Shown: positions 22,468 to 33,947, counted from the stretch's first letter. The stretch is 64,000 nt of DNA from Branchiostoma floridae (GCF_000003815.2 NC_049982.1:33394308-33458307), one strand, 5' to 3'. Program-made: numbers and translations. Notes: generated by a model from the sequence alone, not told the origin.

Positions 22468-22734
22468 TTTTTTCCTATGGTATTGTCTGACCATAGGAAC
22501 TATGCTAACATGATTTGCATTTGTGTAACCTTTTGCATATGATCCTAAAGATTTAGTGGTTAAACCAGTTTTTCTAGTTAGCTGTACTGGTATTGAATTG
22601 TTCTGACTAGTTCATTCTGCTTTTGCTGAAGAAGAGTGATGGATGTCACTCGAAACGTCCGGAAGTAAATATCCGTTTTTTATCCAGTTGTAGAGATTGA
22701 ATTGTATTTGAATATTGATCTTATCAAGTTGTAG
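21686..22734 (+). repeat. Right inverted arm of the Penelope-like element
   Basis: The partner of 19002-20050. The outer boundary is the phrase AAGTTGTAG at 22726-22734, mirrored by CTACAACTT at 19002-19010. The 1,635-bp spacer between the arms is the unique 5' two-thirds of the ORF. Confidence 0.95.
22620..22665 (+). ncRNA. Hammerhead-ribozyme-like motif in the Penelope 3' region
   Basis: Conserved hammerhead core blocks occur in order: CTGAAGA (22626-22632), stem II GAGTGA/TCACTC with loop TGGATG (22634-22651), GAAA (22652-22655) and CGTC (22656-22659). Stem I is formed by CTTTTG before and CGGAAG after (six pairs, two of them G-U). Cleavage would follow the C at 22659. Stem III would be very short, or formed between two molecules through self-complementary ACGT. 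One extra A (22633) sits between the core and stem II, a departure from the textbook core. Hammerheads are known in Penelope-like elements, which supports the call; activity is inferred. Confidence 0.6.
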
Positions 22735-22930
22735 AACCTTCATAAACGTGATAAGATCAATAGATTTCTTCTGGACTCTTCGAGTGACTTCCATCACTAT
22801 TCTTAACCATCGCTAGAACAACTCAATACAAACAAATATAACTGGAAAATCCAGTTGATCATATCAAAGTCACTAAATTGTATGCAAAATGTATTTACTC
22901 ATATGCAAATCAAGGTAAGACAACACCATA
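22735..22930 (-). repeat. Older, degenerate third copy of the Penelope terminal region
   Basis: Read in reverse it shows TAGTGATGGAAGTCACTCGAAGAGTCC, a decayed form of the hammerhead region (stem kept, GAAAC changed to GAAGA). Phrases such as CAACTCAATAC, AACTGG, CACTAAAT and TATGCAAA follow, parallel to the left arm outward of its hammerhead. It abuts the right arm directly, giving three terminal copies in all. Confidence 0.65.
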
Positions 22931-23215
22931 GGAATTATTAGCATTATAGAGATGGAATTGTCTTCAAATTTTGTTTACCTGGATGTCTAACCAAGTTTAG
23001 AAATAACAAATTTAGGCTATTTTTTTATTCAGTGTTGTTTTCTTTTACCTTTCAATGGCAGACAATATTCTTGGTGTGTGTATTGAGCTTTTTCTAAAGT
23101 CAGGTATTAGTGGATAAAAGTAACTTGCACTGGTGCAAGTTTGGTCCAAACTTACTTGCACCACACCAATTTTACATGCACAAACTTGCATATGCATGTG
23201 GTATTTCGAGCCCTG

Positions 23216-24991
23216 AACATGTTACACTAACTGGAAAGTTCAAACCCATACAAGCAGCAGTAACGTCGAGAATTTGCTCCCAATGAAGTCGCGGTTCTAA
23301 TTTTGTCGTGGCGGAGGAATGCTTTTCACACGTACACACAGGCGCAGTGAGTCCACTAGACTAGTACGGCTGGAGAATACAAACGAACTACCCATCAAAA
23401 TCATATCCGGCTTACACCTACAGGGTCGTCGGAATTTCTGCTTTAGCTGCAAGGGTAAAATACCGTTAAGTTAATAACACTACATGGTAGAAGGATGAAT
23501 GTGGGGTCTGAAGAATGTACCGTTTTCGGCTTGTCGAAATATGAGTAGACAAATGACCAAAGATAGAAAACAAATCATCCAGGCAGCTTGGGCAGCCTGG
23601 GGCAAAAGGACAGATACTTACACGACAAACCGGGATATGATCGCAGAAACCATGGCTTCTCCTGCTCTTGAAGTAGCTATCTGATTCTACATTGGGTCAG
23701 TGTAGCAGGGGGAAATGCCCGGGGAATGTGCGAAACACGCTGCTAGTCCTTGGACGAAGCGAAGTGTCCTAATAAACGCAACCGCCAGTCGCCATTTTGA
23801 ACAATGACGTAAGAGTGGGTCGACAGTTGACCACTGTATTGCGGTTTGGGTGCCTAAATCTCTGGCCCAAATTATGACTGTGAGAAAACAACCTACTGTT
23901 CCTGAAGATCATACTACAACACAAAGCAATAAAATTTCCATCGTCACGATTACTTTGGTGTGTGTGTATAAATGAAATTGAAGTTTAGACATGGTATGTT
24001 ATAATTCAGGCAGTGAATCAGAGAAGAAATACATTTCATAGGTGCCATCTTACTGTAAGAGTGGTACTGCAGCTACCAACCTGGGATGGTTTGACCAGTT
24101 AGACCTAGCCTAGAGTCCATTCTGGCGACACGTTGTTCGCTTTAGTCCGCTTCCGAAGGTCCAAGGGTATGCTATGTGGCCTATGTGAGACTTTATCGAA
24201 GGCTTAAATGAAATCAAGTTTTGCTAGATCCACCTGTCTTTTATTGTTCAGTGACAGCTATGTCATGAACTGGCGGAACATGCGGATGTAAAGTCATGCA
24301 AATTAAGGTCTCATTTACATGATTTATGAGAAAATGCTACAATAGCTTCAGACTTTGAACACATTGTTATTTAGGTAGAGGAGATCAACTGATATCTTTT
24401 ATGCAAATGTGACCTCATTTGTATAATCAATGAGAAACATTTATCATAGGTCACTTGTCACAAGAGATCACCTTTCTTGTGAAAGGGATTGATATCGTCA
24501 TTTTTCTACATTATGAGTTGAGTATACCTTATCATTACATCATTACACTTCACAGCAATATTAACAGCGTATGGGTATGACTTGTTATGATGCAGTGAGG
24601 ACGTCTTGAAATATGAGTTGCCCGCTTGAGTTGCCCGCCATTTTATCCAACTCTCCGGCGAACCAAAGCGCGCTTTAGAACGCATTCGGTGGTTCGCTCG
24701 AATCGTTACTGAAGTTTGTTGAAAGTCCCGGCTAAGCTCTGAAGATCTGTGACCGCAACGGTCAATTCGGAAATCTACAGCCGGCTTACTTTCGGTAGGC
24801 TACCCTAAAGTAAGAGAATTTAGTCGTGGCTTACTTTGGCGTTGTTAATTAGTACTAGAAATGTAAAATAAAGGATGCAGATAGAAGTTGGAATAAGTTA
24901 CAAATGTTAATCTGACTGGCGATTTTAAAAGTTCAGAAAATATGAAATTTTGGCGCCAAAATTTTACCCTTAACAGCAATCCCTCAAACGT
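23216..24991. other. No supported gene; AT-rich dispersed repeats
   Basis: A 61-codon open frame at 23499-23684 has no similarity I recognise. CGCCATTTTGAACAATGACGTAAG near 23792 looks like YY1 and CRE sites but is isolated. From 24298 to 24440 lies another copy of the TTTACATGATTTATGAG repeat. Confidence 0.4.
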
Positions 24992-25768
24992 NNNNNNNNN
25001 NNNNNNNNNNNNNNNNNNNNNNNNNNNNNNNNNNNNNNNNNNNNNNNNNNNNNNNNNNNNNNNNNNNNNNNNNNNNNNNNNNNNNNNNNNNNNNNNNNNN
25101 NNNNNNNNNNNNNNNNNNNNNNNNNNNNNNNNNNNNNNNNNNNNNNNNNNNNNNNNNNNNNNNNNNNNNNNNNNNNNNNNNNNNNNNNNNNNNNNNNNNN
25201 NNNNNNNNNNNNNNNNNNNNNNNNNNNNNNNNNNNNNNNNNNNNNNNNNNNNNNNNNNNNNNNNNNNNNNNNNNNNNNNNNNNNNNNNNNNNNNNNNNNN
25301 NNNNNNNNNNNNNNNNNNNNNNNNNNNNNNNNNNNNNNNNNNNNNNNNNNNNNNNNNNNNNNNNNNNNNNNNNNNNNNNNNNNNNNNNNNNNNNNNNNNN
25401 NNNNNNNNNNNNNNNNNNNNNNNNNNNNNNNNNNNNNNNNNNNNNNNNNNNNNNNNNNNNNNNNNNNNNNNNNNNNNNNNNNNNNNNNNNNNNNNNNNNN
25501 NNNNNNNNNNNNNNNNNNNNNNNNNNNNNNNNNNNNNNNNNNNNNNNNNNNNNNNNNNNNNNNNNNNNNNNNNNNNNNNNNNNNNNNNNNNNNNNNNNNN
25601 NNNNNNNNNNNNNNNNNNNNNNNNNNNNNNNNNNNNNNNNNNNNNNNNNNNNNNNNNNNNNNNNNNNNNNNNNNNNNNNNNNNNNNNNNNNNNNNNNNNN
25701 NNNNNNNNNNNNNNNNNNNNNNNNNNNNNNNNNNNNNNNNNNNNNNNNNNNNNNNNNNNNNNNNNNNN
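24992..25768. other. Assembly gap (777 N)
   Basis: The largest run of N in the window. Nothing can be said of its content. Confidence 1.
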
Positions 25769-25779
25769 GGAATTTTGCA

Positions 25780-26480
25780 TTGAGAACCTCTGGATGGATA
25801 ATACAATGATATTTGGTATGTAGGTAGGTGTTGGGAAGACGAAGGTCAAGGTCAAGTTTGGGCTCCCTGGTATGTGACCTTGGTACTGCAGCAGAAATTC
25901 ATTTTTGTATCTTTTGAACTGGATGTGCTATGGTCTTGATTTTGGGATGGTAGATAGCTTACGAGTTGCGACATAAGGAATATGTGGTGTATATTTGGGC
26001 CCCCTAGTAGGTTGCTCTGGAACTGCAGAGGAGTTTTTGTCAGAATCTTCTAAGGAGGATAACTGAAGAAGGGAATGACAAATTTACATGATATTTGGTA
26101 TGTAGGTACAAAATGTAGCTTAGACAGAGATGCACTCAGAGATCATCAAGTGCAAATTATGCAAATTGACACTTAATTTGCATATTTAATGAGGAAAATC
26201 TATATTTGCAGTGTTTTCTGTATAGGACTCAAGCACCTGTAATATGTGTACCTTGTGGCATGTAGCTTGTGGGCAGGTGGAACATCATCAGATACTTACT
26301 GTGCAAATAAGTCCCTAATTTGCATAATCAATGTAAAAAATTTAAGTGCCACAATTCATCTATGTGGAAAATCAACATAGTGTCCAGGGTAGGTTATTTA
26401 CAGGGTCACAGAACTAAGCATAGATTATGCAAATGTGGAATTCATTTACATAATCAGAATATTTCATGGTGATATGAGGT
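25780..26480. repeat. Dispersed repeat (AAGGTCAAGGTCAA / GGGCCCCCT / TTTGCATAATCA)
   Basis: Two imperfect units, each with GATATTTGGTATGTAGGTA followed by a GGGC(T/C)CCCT block and a TTGGTACTGCAG-like or TGGAACTGCAG-like block, then several TTTGCATA..AATGA(G) units. The same phrases occur near 1570, 44940, 48660-48930 and 63890. Confidence 0.6.
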
Positions 26481-26523
26481 CTACGAACTCTTGTTTATTG
26501 TTGGTGGGAAAAACATTTACAAT

Positions 26524-27204
26524 TAGGGGTGGTACCAGGTGTACTGGTACAAAACTGTGTTTTTTGGTTATTGGAGTTAATTGAAGATGGACATCACTTT
26601 TTGATTGTACGCCCCAAACCTTCTGTTATACTGTGCACAAGGCTCATTCATCTTTAATACATACCGGGATTTACCTCAATGGTCTTAGATTGTAAATTGA
26701 ATACATTATGACATGTGACAATCCTGGCATGGTTTACATAGGAAAATATATTAAAGAATGTCTAGACGCCAGAAATAATATCATAATCATAGAAATCCCT
26801 CCAAATGCATATGATTGTAAAAGATCATTTTCAGCACCCTGTACAATTGTTGTACAATAGATACTATTATGATCAGGAATTCACACGTTTTGGGGCTTAC
26901 CAGTCAAAGAAAATAATGATGAAAGTATGGTAGAGCCAATAGTCATTTCTAGCAAGTTTTACAGTCAATTGTACAGAGGAAGTTTAATAGCCGTGTAGGA
27001 TTTTAAAATGCCAGTAGGAGTTGAATGACTCCCCAAAACAGATTTCAAATCTTTATAGCGAAATGGACCGTTGTTTTGAGTGTCGTCCAAGTTTTCACAG
27101 AAAATCAGGTCCAGGCTCAGGTCAGGACCTGGACCTGATCCTCTGGACCTGAACGGGACCTGGACTGGAGCTGAGTTCTGTACCAGTACCATTATAAAGC
27201 CCTA
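26524..27204. mobile_element. TIR element with TAGGGGTGGTACC ends and GGTCCAGG motifs
   Basis: The left end TAGGGGTGGTACCAGG and the right end GGTACCATTATAAAGCCCTA (reverse reading) belong to the TAGGG..GTACC group. The right subterminal zone (27100-27185) is packed with GGTCCAGG, GGACCTGG and GACCTGA. The order and phrases of the right half match 52411-52620. No TSD is evident. Confidence 0.6.
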
Positions 27205-27214
27205 AGTAATGTTA

Positions 27215-27640
27215 CAAATTACAATAGATACATTTTGATAGCATCAGCATGTTTTTAATTATATTTCAGCCATACCATATATGGTATGGTGAAATATATT
27301 GTATTCGTAATGTTTCTTTCTTTCTTTCTTTCTTTCTCCTGTCAAATCTTCAAAGCGATTCATCTCCGTCGTTCCGTGACCGAATGACCTGAAATTTGGC
27401 ACAAGGGTAGAGTGGGTCAATACCGAGGTGCTGTTTTCTCATTTTTTTCATATCTGCCTCTAAAATGATTTTATTGAAGTTTAAAGGTCATGTTTTGACC
27501 AAAACGGTATATTGTGGCCCCCTGTTCCCTTGAATTACAATGGAATGACCTTAAATTTGGTGTAGATAGGCATTAGATAGTTGGTAAAATGATCCAAGTA
27601 AAATTTTGGGCATAAACTACTTTAAAATGCTTAATTTCAG
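27215..27640. repeat. Repeat with CATACCATATATGGTATG palindrome and TTTC run
   Basis: A perfect 18-bp palindrome (about 27272-27289) is followed by a (TTTC)n microsatellite (27313-27336). Then comes TCCGTGACCGAATGACCTGAAATTTGG, a phrase echoed at 27543 (GGAATGACCTTAAATTTGG). It looks like the end of an interspersed repeat. No gene. Confidence 0.5.
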
Positions 27641-27739
27641 CGCTTTTCTGAGGAGAAATTGGTTTTCTTTCGGCTTCCTGCCGTGAACTCCAGTGACCCC
27701 AGAGCCCACACGTGCCAGGTGCCAGCGGTCTGGGGAGAG

Positions 27740-28072
27740 CGAGAGATAATTACTTTATGGACGCCAGCCAATCAGCGACGAGAAAGGCGAATGCTAGTTA
27801 ATATTCATAAGCGGGGCCTTGCAATCCCGTATATACACAAACAGATGCATATTACAGCCTTACAGTGGCCATATGGTCCCCTTTGCCGGGTTTGAAATTG
27901 TAGTTTGCGAGGATTTGGAGTTCAGACAGTGTCATTTGAGCGGTAGCGGACGGTACGCGTGCATTGAACGTTAGTGTCGATGAATTTACCAACATTCCGC
28001 ATGGCACTATCAATCATTTTCGGCAGATTTGGACAGGGAAAATTGGACGGCTTGCGTTAAGTTTTGATACGT
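27740..28072 (+). promoter_or_regulatory. Candidate promoter and 5' leader exon upstream of KDM3
   Basis: It contains AGCCAATCAGCG (CCAAT), GCGGGGCC, a TATATACA stretch near 27831 and a GC-richer leader ending TTTTGATAC followed by GTAAGTTT, a near-perfect splice donor at 28073. There is no long open frame here. A 5' untranslated exon spliced to the exon carrying the KDM3 start would fit, but no transcript evidence is available and the acceptor is unproven. Confidence 0.25.
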
Positions 28073-29409
28073 AAGTTTGACAGTGGCGAGAATGCTTGTA
28101 TTTTTCCCCGAACAAATGTAGGTACTCCTAGTGTGGTGGTGGTCCTTTTTGGACGTAACCTTGGTCCTTCCAATTGGTAGGTACCTTTAAACTGCCGAAG
28201 TTTGAGCCCATTAAAACACTCTCAGTACCAGAGTATCACCACTGACCTCTTAAAAGAAACCCCGAACAAAGTAGAAACACCTATCCTCCAGGTCTCGCAC
28301 GCTACGAGCAGGAAATTATAACACTCAGACAAGATTACGTCCGATGGCTGATTGCATACAAAGTAAAACAATTTAACAGTGGTATGCAGGGGCATATACT
28401 TAACAAAGAATTCGAAGGAAAATGAAATATATAGATAAAGCCAAATCAAGTTAACTTGTTCGTCCTGGGATTTTTCAGAAAAGAAATGAAGCGACAGGGT
28501 GGTAAAATTCTTGTAAAATTTCGAGACGTCTCCGTTTATGTAATGGCTCATACAAAACAAGAAGAAGATTGAAGTTTTTAGCTTGAAAAAAACAACAACA
28601 CTCCTACTACACAGTACCTGCACCTGACAATTATTAAAACGTATGCCCTACTTGCTTAAAAAAAGTTCACTGCAATAATAAATGCACCCACATCACAAGG
28701 AGATTATGACGGTACTTAGACCTAGTTATCGAAGTGGAAATTGTTGAATGGCGTCATGTAATTTCATGACGAAAATCTTCTGAATGGAAGATGCGTTTTT
28801 TTTTCACTCTCGGAAAAATAGGAGCTGCCGCAATTCTAAAAACCAATCAGTTATGCATAGGCGCTCCTGTGGAAGATTATATTCTTCCATACGGGCCCGG
28901 GGCATATTGGGCAAGCTCTGTTTTGACATGGAATCAATTCACAATATTAGTTCTCTTTTGGGGATAACTTACATTAAATATTGCATTTTTGCGCAGGGGT
29001 GACTTGGAACAGTCCAATGTTGCGTGGGAATGGGTATGGCTGAAATATGCTGTATTTGCACCCAAGCAAATGTCGGCCTTTCTAGTATGATACTGCGTTT
29101 GTGTAAAGCACCTTTCAACCTTGCTGGCATGATTATAATATTTCAATTCTAACGGATATTGCACCCCTCTCTCAGAGCCTAGCAGTAGCATAGAACACAG
29201 CGATCAATACATGTACGTACTACTTTCTCCAAATATTTTAGTACACGCGGAAGGAGACAGGTCACACGGAGACGGCTTGGGTGGTGCGTAGATTAGATCA
29301 GTACGCGCCGAAGTGTGTCTGCTTAGTGGACAGTCGTACTGGCAAGTACACGTTTTTCCTCACATTTTCTTCCTTCCCGGAGTAATATGCGACCGATTCC
29401 CTAGCAAGG

Positions 29410-29568
29410 ATGATGGAGGAGCGTAAGGAGCTCGTAGGGAAGCGGTTCCTGTGCGTATCCGGGGGCGGGAAGCTGAAATTCTCTAGGATTTCTGAGTGGG
29501 AATGGAAATCGGGGGTCATACGTGCTGTCTCGCACAAGCCGGAGGACCAGAAGCACCCCGACTTCTCG
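29410..29568 (+). CDS. KDM3: KDM3/JMJD1-type histone demethylase, first coding exon
   Basis: It begins at an ATG pair in good context (GCAAGGATGATGG) and runs 53 codons to TCG followed by donor GTAAGT, phase 0. The peptide has the family's N-terminal block ELVGKRFLCV, then a variable stretch, then WKSGVIRAVSHKPED. From memory the JMJD1C N-terminus has the same VGKRFLCV and AGVIRAVSH blocks, so homology is strong. The protein is a nuclear Fe(II)/2-oxoglutarate enzyme family acting on mono- and dimethylated H3K9 (JMJD1C activity is debated). The zinc finger and JmjC domain lie outside this window. A lancelet is expected to have one gene for KDM3A/B/C. Confidence 0.88.
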
Positions 29569-31185
29569 GTAAGTTAATCCAAATTTTCCCACTATTCCAC
29601 CCTATTTGTGGGTCAATCAACTTTCCACTTACCTAAGGACATATGATTTGTCACATGTGTGTTGATATGATGCTTTAGCGGCTCCGTAAACGAGCCCAAA
29701 TCGTCAGGAGTTGGGAGTCGACCCCCTCGGCCCATTTGTAGGTGTGGGTAGAGAGGAGATCGCAGGCGGCCCTGTTCCCCAATCCAGGCCGACATTCCTG
29801 GGAGTTACTCTGCTACAGAGCGATTTGTTGGGCCTTTAAGTTTCAACACACTATCCAATACTGCAGAATCGTATATGATGTGTGTATCTTTCAGTACGAT
29901 TTAGCTACGGCATCCCGAAGCAAGGGGAATGGTATGGGATGGGCCGCAGAGGGGGTACCCGCTATTTCAGGGGGTTACCTTGTGTTCCACGTAACATTTT
30001 ATCGTCCATTTTTCGCAAATCGGACATTTTCCCCTCGAAATCTCTAGTTACACACCCTAGCCATGTGTACGTTCTGAAAACTAATGGAAAAAGTGCTGTA
30101 TCCGTCTGCAGGAATTACAAAAACACACCATTTTAGTGGTTTCTTGAAAACAAACAGGGCTCTACCAGTAATTATATGGGAGGGTCGTCCTGTGTACCTG
30201 AACACATAGATACAGATGGGGTTTAGGGTTCAGCATGTTTGTGTACCATTTTCGCAAGGGGAGGCAACAGGGTAAAAACATGGATCTACAGAAAAATGCA
30301 CAATTCTGCCACATAAACATACTAAGACAAGCTGAAGCCAACATCTGCTTGGAGATTACAGCCCACAGCAAAGGGTTGGCTCAGGACTTGTGTGCTTACA
30401 AGGACCAGCCTCAAAATTCACAAAAAACATTGTGTGTATTTAGCTGGTGTTTACTCACCAGATTTTTGAGTCACACACGATAGGAAGGCTTTTGTGTCTC
30501 CTTGCCGGCTGCTACAGTTTTGGTGACTGGTTCAGGCTAATCCAGTGTGTCAGATGTGACCTCACCCACTGAATATTTCTGGGGGAAATTGGAGAGGGGA
30601 CACAGTTGATTTAGCCTGATTGCATGGCAGCCCAGGTCAGAGAATGTCAACCTTGAGAAACAGTATAGGCTTCCTTATACCTTCTCCTTCTTGTGCAGGC
30701 GTGTCAACACACATTTATTACATAAACCCACATTTCTAGTAGATAATTTGTTGTGCATTGGGGTTTGATGCAAATTTGAAAGTGCATACACTGATGTAGA
30801 TTATTCATGTTTTGGAGGATGTTTACTTTGGAATTGTATCCCATTTCTCATTGATGGATATTTACTAATCCTATTTTCAAAAAGAGTGTTTTATTACTAG
30901 TAACTTATAGTAGGTGGGGCATTCAAGATTCTTTGTTTATTTATGTGTGCTAATACCATCAAAGTCCACTCTATATTCTTTTAAGATGATACGATTATAA
31001 ACAAGCTTGATGATTTTTATATACAATGTAGCTATAAATAAAATGTTTGAACTTTATTATAGTGTTATCAGTTGCTCACAAAATTCTTTCATACTAAAGT
31101 ATTACTTGTAATGAATTTGAGTACATGTGTTCCCAGTTTGATAAGCATCCACCATGGCATTGGGAAGTATTTTTCTACATGTGAA
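29569..31185. other. Start of KDM3 intron 1; nothing else supported
   Basis: After the donor the sequence loses coding character. No transposon boundary or RNA gene is recognisable up to the TIR element at 31190. Confidence 0.5.
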
Positions 31186-31189
31186 TTTG

Positions 31190-31556
31190 CAGGGCTCGAA
31201 ATTCATTTTTGGGATTAGGTGCACTGGTGCACCCAGCTTAAAAAATTGGGTGCACCAATAATTTTTTGGGTGCACCACTTAAATTTAACTAGAAGTAGAA
31301 TGTCAGAAAAACCTAGTAACAAAACATAGTCACATGCCATCAAATTCTTAAACAAGTACCATGACAGACATTTTTATTTCTTTCTAACCCTTAGATGTCA
31401 AGAATATGATGTATACTAGTACACTTTGATATATTTCCATACATAAACCCAAGAAAATATTTGGGTGTACCCTGTGCACCCACAGAAAATAATTGGGTGC
31501 ACAGCTCCAATTTTGGGTGCACCTGGGTGCACATGCACCCATTATTTCGAGCCCTG
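31190..31556 (+). mobile_element. TIR element, CAGGGCTC group, GTGCACCC subfamily
   Basis: Ends CAGGGCTCGAAATTC and TATTTCGAGCCCTG, with a perfect 5-bp TSD ATTTG (31185-31189 and 31557-31561). The subterminal motif is GGGTGCACC/GTGCACCC, at the same relative places where the other subfamily has GTGCAGGT. The central region is AT-rich and unrelated to that of the other subfamily. No coding capacity. Confidence 0.9.
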
Positions 31557-32705
31557 ATTTGTAATACTGTAATGTAAAACAACAAATACTGGCGCTGTGT
31601 TGCTCCAGACGGTGTGGTTATGTCTCCTAGATACCTGTTCATCATTGATCAGGATGAGCAAATTTTCTCTTGCTCAGTTCACTTTTATTGGGATATAATC
31701 ATACATGGAAATTCTGGATCAAACCATATAATTCAACACACAGGCAATTTTTGAACAAAATGGCAAAAACACATGTTGTCTTCCAGATGTTTTTCTTGTG
31801 TTTCCAGTCTTCAAGCTGTGGTGATTCATCTCTGTTCCAGCACCATTACTGGGTAGTAAATGGGAGAGCTGTATAGTGTTGTCCTGATTTTTTAGACTGG
31901 GGAAGGCGGAAGGAATTTCAGTCTGAAGCGTGAAACAGCTGCAGAAGACTGCTTGCATGGTTGAAAGAAAGTAGCAGCCTTTGTCTTTGGTATAAAGACT
32001 TGCCATGTCCAGAATTATGTCCTTCTCTCTATATAGCACTTAGAAGGGAGCTGACAATGTTGTATTCACGTGTTGTCCTCAGACCTATCTTATGTTATCT
32101 TATGTTTGCAGGAGAAGATGCCCTATGTAGTGCTTCTGAATCATGGTATATAACATTACAGGATGGGCCAAGAGAAGATACCCTATGTTAGTATGTAGTA
32201 CTTCTGTGTGGTATATGAAAGGGTGGTGTTTGTTGCACAATGTTGGTAATATATATATATATTCGGTAGGTAGTTTCTGCCTCTGTCTTTACATATAAAT
32301 GCTTGGACTATTGTATGTACAGAGTAGCTGCTTCCCAGCGGGGCATCCCAGACAATTCAAGAGGTGTTGCACGACCAGGTCTGATGTGGTGGCATGGCTA
32401 TTTTGATCCTCTTTAGACAGCCTAAACGTCTTGGATGATAGCAGTCACACAACGATATAACTGTTGTCTGTCTAAAGTGGGCCTATGCCATGGCATATGT
32501 CATTGTCCTACGAGCTATGAAATTTTCTTCATGTGAACTGGCTGAGTGCTATCTATTGTCCAGTATCATGATGTGTTGGAGGCCTTGTTGCAGTGAAGAC
32601 CACTAAGCACAAATTGAACACATGCCCAGTCTTTCAACATTGAATACATATTTACCAAGACGTGGTATGAATCCAGAGGGCAGCTAGTATCTGATACAGT
32701 AACTG
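31557..32705. other. Intronic, no feature supported
   Basis: Only short chance open frames and a small TA run near 32253. No repeats recognised. Confidence 0.4.
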
Positions 32706-32708
32706 TAA

Positions 32709-33413
32709 GGTCCCGTTCATGATGCAAAAACCTTGAAATCCGACAGCAAATGACAGGAAACGGTTTGCATTTTGCGTTCACGATGCAAACTTGCAAACCC
32801 TTTCAGTTCCTTGAAAAGGCACCATGGTATTGCATGGTAATGCGACCTCTGACCCTGAGGTTGTTGTGATTTTGCCCAAACTTGTACTTCTGTGTCAGAT
32901 TATTGTTCATTGATCGAAGTTGAACCAATGAATGTCTTGCTGAATTCAAAGCCGGGTTCTGTCATGACATTGGAAATGCCTCTGAAAACGTTGTGGTCCC
33001 GATATATGGCATGCTATGATATTTCCACTGGATGTCCTGACACATTCCCTAGCGATATATGAGGACTGCTGGCTCCTCAGTCTACCAGGAGGCGGTCCGA
33101 TAATAAAAACAAATTTTAAGATTGAAAACGCGGCTGAAACACCTGAATGACAGATTAAAAATTGTACTTTTTCCCAGTGACGCCACCAACTATGAACACA
33201 CATGCCCCGATGTAAAACGGTAATCGCCGCTTTTGCGTTCATGATGAAAATTCGCAATTCCAGATAACCTAGAACCTGTTTCAGAACCACCTCCCGAGGA
33301 GGTTCTAAAAAAAAGTTCAGATCCGTTTCGGAGCGTTCATGATGGCAAAACTTATCCGTTTCAGCTTGCCTAACCGATAGAACTGTTTCATTTTTTGCAT
33401 CATGAACGGGGCC
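32709..33413. mobile_element. Harbinger-like TIR element (TAA flanked)
   Basis: Left end GGTCCCGTTCATGATGCAAA and right end (in reverse) GGCCCCGTTCATGATGCAAA, each flanked by TAA (32706-32708 and 33414-33416). A 3-bp TWA duplication is typical of PIF/Harbinger elements. GTTCATGATG-like motifs are repeated inside (near 32780, 33237, 33335). The 185-codon minus-strand open frame inside has no transposase features. Related ends occur at 18330-18364, 38182 and 49575. Confidence 0.7.
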
Positions 33414-33552
33414 TAAGATCAGTTTGAGTTTGAGTTTGAGTTTATCAGTGACAGTTGATATGCCATTACTGCCAGAAGCGACTGTTCTGTCTGTTTTTAA
33501 CACCTTTGCCAGTCTGCTTTCATTGCATTACATTACTTTACAATATGTGACT

Positions 33553-33947
33553 AGGCCTAGGAAAAAAAATGTTGTGTTTCCTGTTTCCCTACCTACCCTA
33601 AAAAAACCTGCCGACCCTAGACTTTTTTTTGGGGTGGGCAGTGGAGTCACATAGCTTCCAGTTAGAATTTTTATTTAGCCTGCTTCCTATTGAAGTAAAA
33701 CACTGCTTGTCCCATCTAATGAAGGATAAATGTATCTATCATGCACAAAATTAAAGTTTGACATTGAAAGTGTCATCATACATTTCAGTTTACTTTGTTC
33801 AACTGTACTGTAAATATGTATCACTAGAATTTTGGCCAGCCTAAAAAAAAATACAAGAAAAAAAAAAGATAATCCCTACCTACCGACCCTAATTTTTTCA
33901 GGACTGAAACAGGAAACACAACATTTTTTTTTCCTAGGCCCTAGCAC
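33553..33947. mobile_element. TIR element with CTAGG..CTAGGAAAAAAAATG ends
   Basis: The left end (about 33553-33625) CTAGGAAAAAAAATGTTGTG, TTTCCTGTTTC, CCTACCTACCC is mirrored at 33870-33947. The motif CTACC(T/G)ACCC is iterated near both ends. No TSD was found. A one-ended relative is at 17830-17930. Confidence 0.6.

Larger units (their letters stand above)
18733..23215 (+). mobile_element. TIR element, GTGCAAGT subfamily, interrupted by a Penelope-like insertion
   Basis: The left end CAGGGCTCGAAATACAC (18733) and the right end GTATTTCGAGCCCTG (to 23215) form the standard TIR pair, with CTTGCACC/GTGCAAGT motifs just inside. About 4 kb of Penelope-like sequence lies between. The uninterrupted relative at 9074-9430 matches the right-hand interior (22925-23155), which supports nesting. 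The flanks (CATTA on the left, AACAT on the right) do not give a clean 5-bp TSD. Confidence 0.7.

Noticed and set aside
24845-25855. Long open frame across the 777-N gap
   Set aside because: Almost entirely unknown bases; the open frame is an artefact of N.
32946-33503. 185-codon minus-strand open frame
   Set aside because: It sits inside the TAA-flanked Harbinger-like element and has no transposase motifs; probably chance.
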